Shown here piece by piece: positions 6,468-9,390 of a stretch of DNA of 9,390 nt; position 1 is the first letter of the stretch, and every line of letters starts with the position of its first letter. Source of the DNA: Rhodobacter sp. (GTDB lineage: Bacteria > Pseudomonadota > Alphaproteobacteria > Rhodobacterales > Rhodobacteraceae); the NCBI GenBank assembly GCA_013824045.1, contig PNND01000116.1, positions 1 through 9,390 on the forward strand, given 5' to 3'. A program made the position numbers and the translations under genes. The notes under the pieces were generated by a model. The model made no database searches. It had not been told where the DNA came from and saw nothing but the letters and a program-made list of their open reading frames with translations.

Positions 6468-7866
6468 CGGCACCGGGATCGCGGCCGGGATCGGGAAATC
6501 GGCAGCGGATGACGTGCCCGGATTTGCCCTGTGCGGCAGAGGATTCCAGCCGGGCACCAAAGAGGCGGGCAATCTCGCCAACAACGGCAAGGCCAAGGCC
6601 ATGCGTGCCCTGCACGGCATCGGCGCGCAGGTCCTGACGCGCGAGCAGGCGGGGCAGGGCGTCGGGTGGCAGGCCGGGGCCATCATCTTCAACCTCGAGC
6701 ACCGGCCCATCGGGGGTGGTGAGGGCGCGGACAGTGATTGTGGCCTGCGGGCCGGCATAGCGGATGGCGTTGTCGACAAGGTTCGTGAGCAATTCGGCAC
6801 AGAGTATGGGATCGGCACGGGCGATCAGGGTGTCAGCCCCCTCATACCCAAGGTCATGGCCGAACCGGTTTGCCTCGGGGATGGCGTCGGCGGTGGTGCT
6901 GCGTGCGATGGCGGCCAGATCGGTTGCAGGCAGGGCGCGGCGAGCGGCGGCGGCGTCGATGCGTGCCAGCATCAGAAGCTGCGCCAGCACGCGTTCCGCG
7001 CGTATGAGTGCGGCCTCTGCCTTTGCGATGCTGTCCTGTCCGGCATCCGGCGTGGTGCGGGCGATCAACGCCAGTTGGGCGCGAACCGTGGCAAGTGGCG
7101 TGCGCAATTGGTGCCCAGCATTGCCGGTAAAATTGCGCAAGGCCGCCACCGCCGTATCCAGCCGTTCCATGAAGCTGTTCATCGCCTCGATGGGGCTGGC
7201 AACTTCAGACGGGATATCGGCGCGCAAGGGGCTGAGGTCATCGGGCGCCCGTGTCGACAGGGTCTGTGCCAGCCGGTCCAATGGTCGCAGCGCGCGCGTG
7301 ACCGTGAACCAGACGATCAGCGCCGCGCCGATTGCAAGCCCGGTCAGGCGCAGGGCAGATCGGAACAGGATGGTGCGGGCCAGAGCATCGCGGGCGCGGG
7401 TGGATTCGGCCACGGTGACCGAATAGGGCAGAAAGTCCTCACCAGTGGAGACCTGACCGTAAAGGGTGGCGATGCGGATGGGCGTTGCACCGAATTGTCC
7501 ATCGGTGAAGGCCGTGTTGTCGTCTTGTGTGCGCGGCACGGTTGCCAGCGCCTCATACCCGGTGAGAAACCCGTCCGGTCCGTCGACGCGGTAGAACACC
7601 TGATCCTCGGCGGCCGAGGCCAGCATGTCGAGAGCGGAAAAAGGAATGTCCACCTCAAGCGTGCCGGACAGATCGACGCTGATCCGTTCGGCGATGGCCA
7701 GCGCCGACCCGGCCAGCACGCGGTCTGACACGCTTTGCGCGGTGCGACGCGCTTCGCCCCAGGTATCCAGCAGGGCGGCGAGGCCCAGCAAGGCCGTGGA
7801 CAGGAACAGCCAGCCCAGCAATCTGCGCCGCAAGGACCAGCGGCCAATGGCAGGGGATGCCGTCAT
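6463..7866 (-). CDS. TctE-like sensor histidine kinase
   Basis: This 467-aa inner-membrane kinase has TM1 at about 16-34, a periplasmic sensor region at about 35-165 resembling the 2CSK_N domain of TctE-type kinases, TM2 at about 168-190, and a HAMP-like linker at 190-240. The phospho-acceptor is H252 in the H-box AGHQLRTPLA. The ATPase domain is intact: N-box NLVDNAIRY with N366, G1 box EDDGPGLP (393-400), and G2 box GTHGLGLAVV (420-429). It should autophosphorylate and pass phosphate to the adjacent regulator. Its ATG overlaps the regulator's TGA by four bases (ATGA, 7866-7863), so the two are translationally coupled. The ligand is unknown; TctE relatives sense carboxylates. A long reading frame on the opposite strand (6514-7728) is a GC-driven shadow. 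Confidence 0.93.
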   Translation of the reverse strand: MTASPAIGRWSLRRRLLGWLFLSTALLGLAALLDTWGEARRTAQSVSDRVLAGSALAIAERISVDLSGTLEVDIPFSALDMLASAAEDQVFYRVDGPDGFLTGYEALATVPRTQDDNTAFTDGQFGATPIRIATLYGQVSTGEDFLPYSVTVAESTRARDALARTILFRSALRLTGLAIGAALIVWFTVTRALRPLDRLAQTLSTRAPDDLSPLRADIPSEVASPIEAMNSFMERLDTAVAALRNFTGNAGHQLRTPLATVRAQLALIARTTPDAGQDSIAKAEAALIRAERVLAQLLMLARIDAAAARRALPATDLAAIARSTTADAIPEANRFGHDLGYEGADTLIARADPILCAELLTNLVDNAIRYAGPQATITVRALTTPDGPVLEVEDDGPGLPPDALPRLLARQDLRADAVQGTHGLGLAVVGEIARLFGARLESSAAQGKSGHVIRCRFPDPGRDPGAA

Positions 7867-8537
7867 GCGCCGGGGGCCTTGTCGATGTAATAGCCGATGC
7901 CGCGCGCGGTGCGCAGCGCCACGCCATGCGCGGCCAAGCGGCGGCGCAGGCGCGAGACATATTGTTCGATGGCATTGTCGGACAGGCTGTCATCCAGCGA
8001 TGTGAGCGACTGGACGATGGTTTCCTTGCTGACCACCTTGCCAGCGCGGGTGAAGAGCAGTTCCACCAGTGCCAGTTCGCGGGCGGGAAGGTCGATCGGG
8101 CCGGACGGCGACGACAGGCGACGCGAGATCAGATCCAGCGTCACCGCGCCCACGGTCAGGGTGGAGGCGCGCAGACCCGCCTGCCGGCGCAGGAGAGAGC
8201 GGACACGCGCCTCGAATTCGGCCACGTCGAAGGGTTTGGTCAGATAGTCATCAGCACCTAGGTTCAGCCCGCGCACGCGATCCTCGGGTGCGCCGCGCGC
8301 TGTCAGGATCAGCACAGCGGCAGCATCCGACCGGGCGCGCAGGGCGCGCAGAACGGCAAGCCCGTCCATCTCTGGCAGGTTGAGGTCAAGTATGACCAGC
8401 TCGAAGCGTTCGGTTGCGCCGAGGGCTTCGGCCGACACTCCGTCATGCACGGTATCGACGGCATAGCCCGATTGCACCAGAAGCGCGGTCAACGCCTCGG
8501 CCAAGGGCCGGTCATCTTCTACAAGCATGATGCGCAT
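7863..8537 (-). CDS. OmpR/TctD-family response regulator
   Basis: This 224-aa DNA-binding response regulator has the usual two domains. The receiver domain (about 1-118) has the acidic pocket E7-D8-D9, phospho-acceptor D51 in VILDLNLPEMDG, switch T79 and K101 in TKPF. The C-terminal winged helix (about 128-220) has the OmpR-type ARELALVELLF, the recognition region SDNAIEQYVSRLRRRL and the wing RTARGIGYY. Start ATG 8537 has GGAGG four bases upstream and begins directly with MRIMLVEDD. An upstream in-frame extension to 8696 would give a proline- and serine-rich leader with no match, overlapping the divergent gene. It is the first gene of a two-gene unit with the kinase. It lies 74 bp from the start of the divergent solute-binding protein gene, which it probably controls. 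Confidence 0.95.
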   Translation of the reverse strand: MRIMLVEDDRPLAEALTALLVQSGYAVDTVHDGVSAEALGATERFELVILDLNLPEMDGLAVLRALRARSDAAAVLILTARGAPEDRVRGLNLGADDYLTKPFDVAEFEARVRSLLRRQAGLRASTLTVGAVTLDLISRRLSSPSGPIDLPARELALVELLFTRAGKVVSKETIVQSLTSLDDSLSDNAIEQYVSRLRRRLAAHGVALRTARGIGYYIDKAPGA

Positions 8538-8553
8538 TTTGCCTCCGGATGAC

Positions 8554-8582
8554 AGACTAGGGCGGAACGGCGGCGTTGTGAA
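8554..8582 (-). promoter_or_regulatory. Candidate promoter for the regulator/kinase operon
   Basis: Read on the reverse strand, TTCACA (8582-8577; five of six with the -35 consensus) and TAGTCT (8559-8554; three of six with the -10) are separated by 17 bases. The -10 lies about 16 bases before the regulator start, leaving a very short leader that still includes the GGAGG. The opposite strand shows no equally good boxes for the solute-binding protein gene, which would fit activator dependence. This is pattern matching only. Confidence 0.3.
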
Positions 8583-8611
8583 CGGGTCTGCCTTGGGGCA
8601 AGCTGTCGGGC

Positions 8612-9390
8612 ATGAAGGGGATAGCGCTGTTTCTTGCGGGGCTGATCGGCGCGGCGTGGCCCGCGATGGCGGAAGTGTTTCTGTTCGAAGCCCCATCCGG
8701 AGAGGCGGGTCGGGAACTCACTATCTATTCCACATTAGACAAGGGGCTGGCAGGGCCGATGATCACGGCCTTTCAGGATCAGAACCCTGATGTCGCGGTG
8801 CGCTACGAGGACCTTCTGACCGGTGCCATTCGTGACCGGGTCCGAGGAGAAACCGACGGGGCGGGGGTGACGGCGGATTTCGTCTTTTCCTCGGGCATGG
8901 ACCTGCAGATGAGCCTTGCCAATGATGGCTACGCCCGGGCCGTTTCGCCGCCTGCAGCGCGCGATTGGCCGGATTGGGCGCAGTGGCAGGACATGGCCTA
9001 TGCGCTTACCTATGAACCTGCGGTGCTGGTCTATCACCGCCCCAGCTTTCCCGATGGACCACCGACATCGCGGCTGGCCTTGATGGATTGGCTTCGCGCG
9101 CAGCCATCCGGCGCCGGGGGCGCGGTGGGAACCTATGACATCACGCGCTCGGCGCTGGGATATCTGTTTCTGGCACGGGATGAGGAATTGTTCGGCGATA
9201 TCTGGATGCTGATCCGCGCCATGGCGCGGGCAGGGCTTGAGGTGTTTCCTACCAGTCAGGACATCATCGACAGGGTGGCCGATGGTCGGTTGAAGCTGGG
9301 CTACAACATCCTTGGGTCCTATGCCGCCGATCAGGCGCGGCAGCGGCCCGAGATCGGGCTGGTGTTGCTGAAGGATTATACGGTGGTCGT
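8612..9390 (+). CDS. Periplasmic ABC-type solute-binding protein (family 1-like), 3' end beyond window
   Basis: The frame is open from ATG 8612 to the right edge (259 codons). The first 20 residues are a clear Sec signal peptide: K2, the hydrophobic core IALFLAGLIGAAW and AMA before E21. The mature start contains ELTIYSTLDKGLAGPMITAF (35-54), followed by QDQNPDVAVRYEDL. This is the pattern of family-1 extracellular binding proteins of the ferric iron/phosphoglycerate/polyamine type. The stretches YEPAVLVYHRPSFP and GYNILGSYAA also fit such a fold. The ligand cannot be read from the sequence; no cluster of iron-binding tyrosines can be judged in the partial protein. The ribosome-binding site is weak. 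In-frame extension upstream ends at a TGA at 8579. Being divergent from a TctDE-like pair, it is either the uptake component induced by that system or an accessory ligand sensor for the kinase, as with PgtC or BctC. Confidence 0.85.
   Translation, partial: MKGIALFLAGLIGAAWPAMAEVFLFEAPSGEAGRELTIYSTLDKGLAGPMITAFQDQNPDVAVRYEDLLTGAIRDRVRGETDGAGVTADFVFSSGMDLQMSLANDGYARAVSPPAARDWPDWAQWQDMAYALTYEPAVLVYHRPSFPDGPPTSRLALMDWLRAQPSGAGGAVGTYDITRSALGYLFLARDEELFGDIWMLIRAMARAGLEVFPTSQDIIDRVADGRLKLGYNILGSYAADQARQRPEIGLVLLKDYTVV

Noticed and set aside
6514..7728. 404-codon open frame on the plus strand opposite the histidine kinase
   Set aside because: The kinase on the other strand has all its catalytic boxes. 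The antisense translation is Gly/Gln/Arg-rich without domains or a ribosome-binding site.
8538..8696. N-terminal extension of the response regulator (53 residues)
   Set aside because: The receiver domain begins exactly at ATG 8537 with a good GGAGG. The extension is Pro/Ser-rich and overlaps the start and signal peptide of the divergent gene.

Overview
This is a 9.4-kb stretch of a high-GC alphaproteobacterial chromosome. It is most likely from the Rhodobacterales (Rhodobacter/Paracoccus-type). That assignment rests on the GC-rich coding style, the protein sequences as I recall the families, and the NadD and EamA N-termini. No database search was possible. I see no phage, transposon, integrase, tRNA, rRNA or CRISPR signal, and coding density is high. 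No stretch longer than about 130 bases lacks a gene.

Layout. From the left edge, two genes run leftwards. The first is a truncated PBP4-type D-alanyl-D-alanine carboxypeptidase (peptidoglycan trimming). Upstream of it lies nadD, nicotinate-nucleotide adenylyltransferase. Divergent from nadD is ettA, the ABC-F translational throttle factor. It converges on a leftward EamA/DMT-family permease, with a GC-rich hairpin between the two stop codons. The permease is divergent from ade (adenine deaminase), and their 107-bp spacer holds an 11-bp direct repeat. ade is followed, on the same strand after a 95-bp gap, by an ExoD-family membrane protein. exoD converges on a leftward response regulator/histidine kinase pair of the TctD/TctE type, whose ORFs overlap by 4 bp. 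Divergent from the regulator, and running off the right edge, is a secreted ABC-type solute-binding protein.

How the genes work together. Most are independent housekeeping functions: cell wall, NAD synthesis, ribosome energy sensing and purine salvage. The one clear functional module is at the right end. There a TctDE-like two-component system is divergent from a periplasmic binding protein, a layout typical of substrate-induced uptake. The binding protein is either a regulated transport component or a co-sensor for the kinase. The permease/ade divergent pair may be a smaller functional unit, but that is inference.

I did not find a convincing undescribed system. The points most worth checking are the solute-binding protein/two-component module, the repeated 11-mer between the permease and ade, and a duplicated palindrome in which exoD and the kinase gene both terminate.
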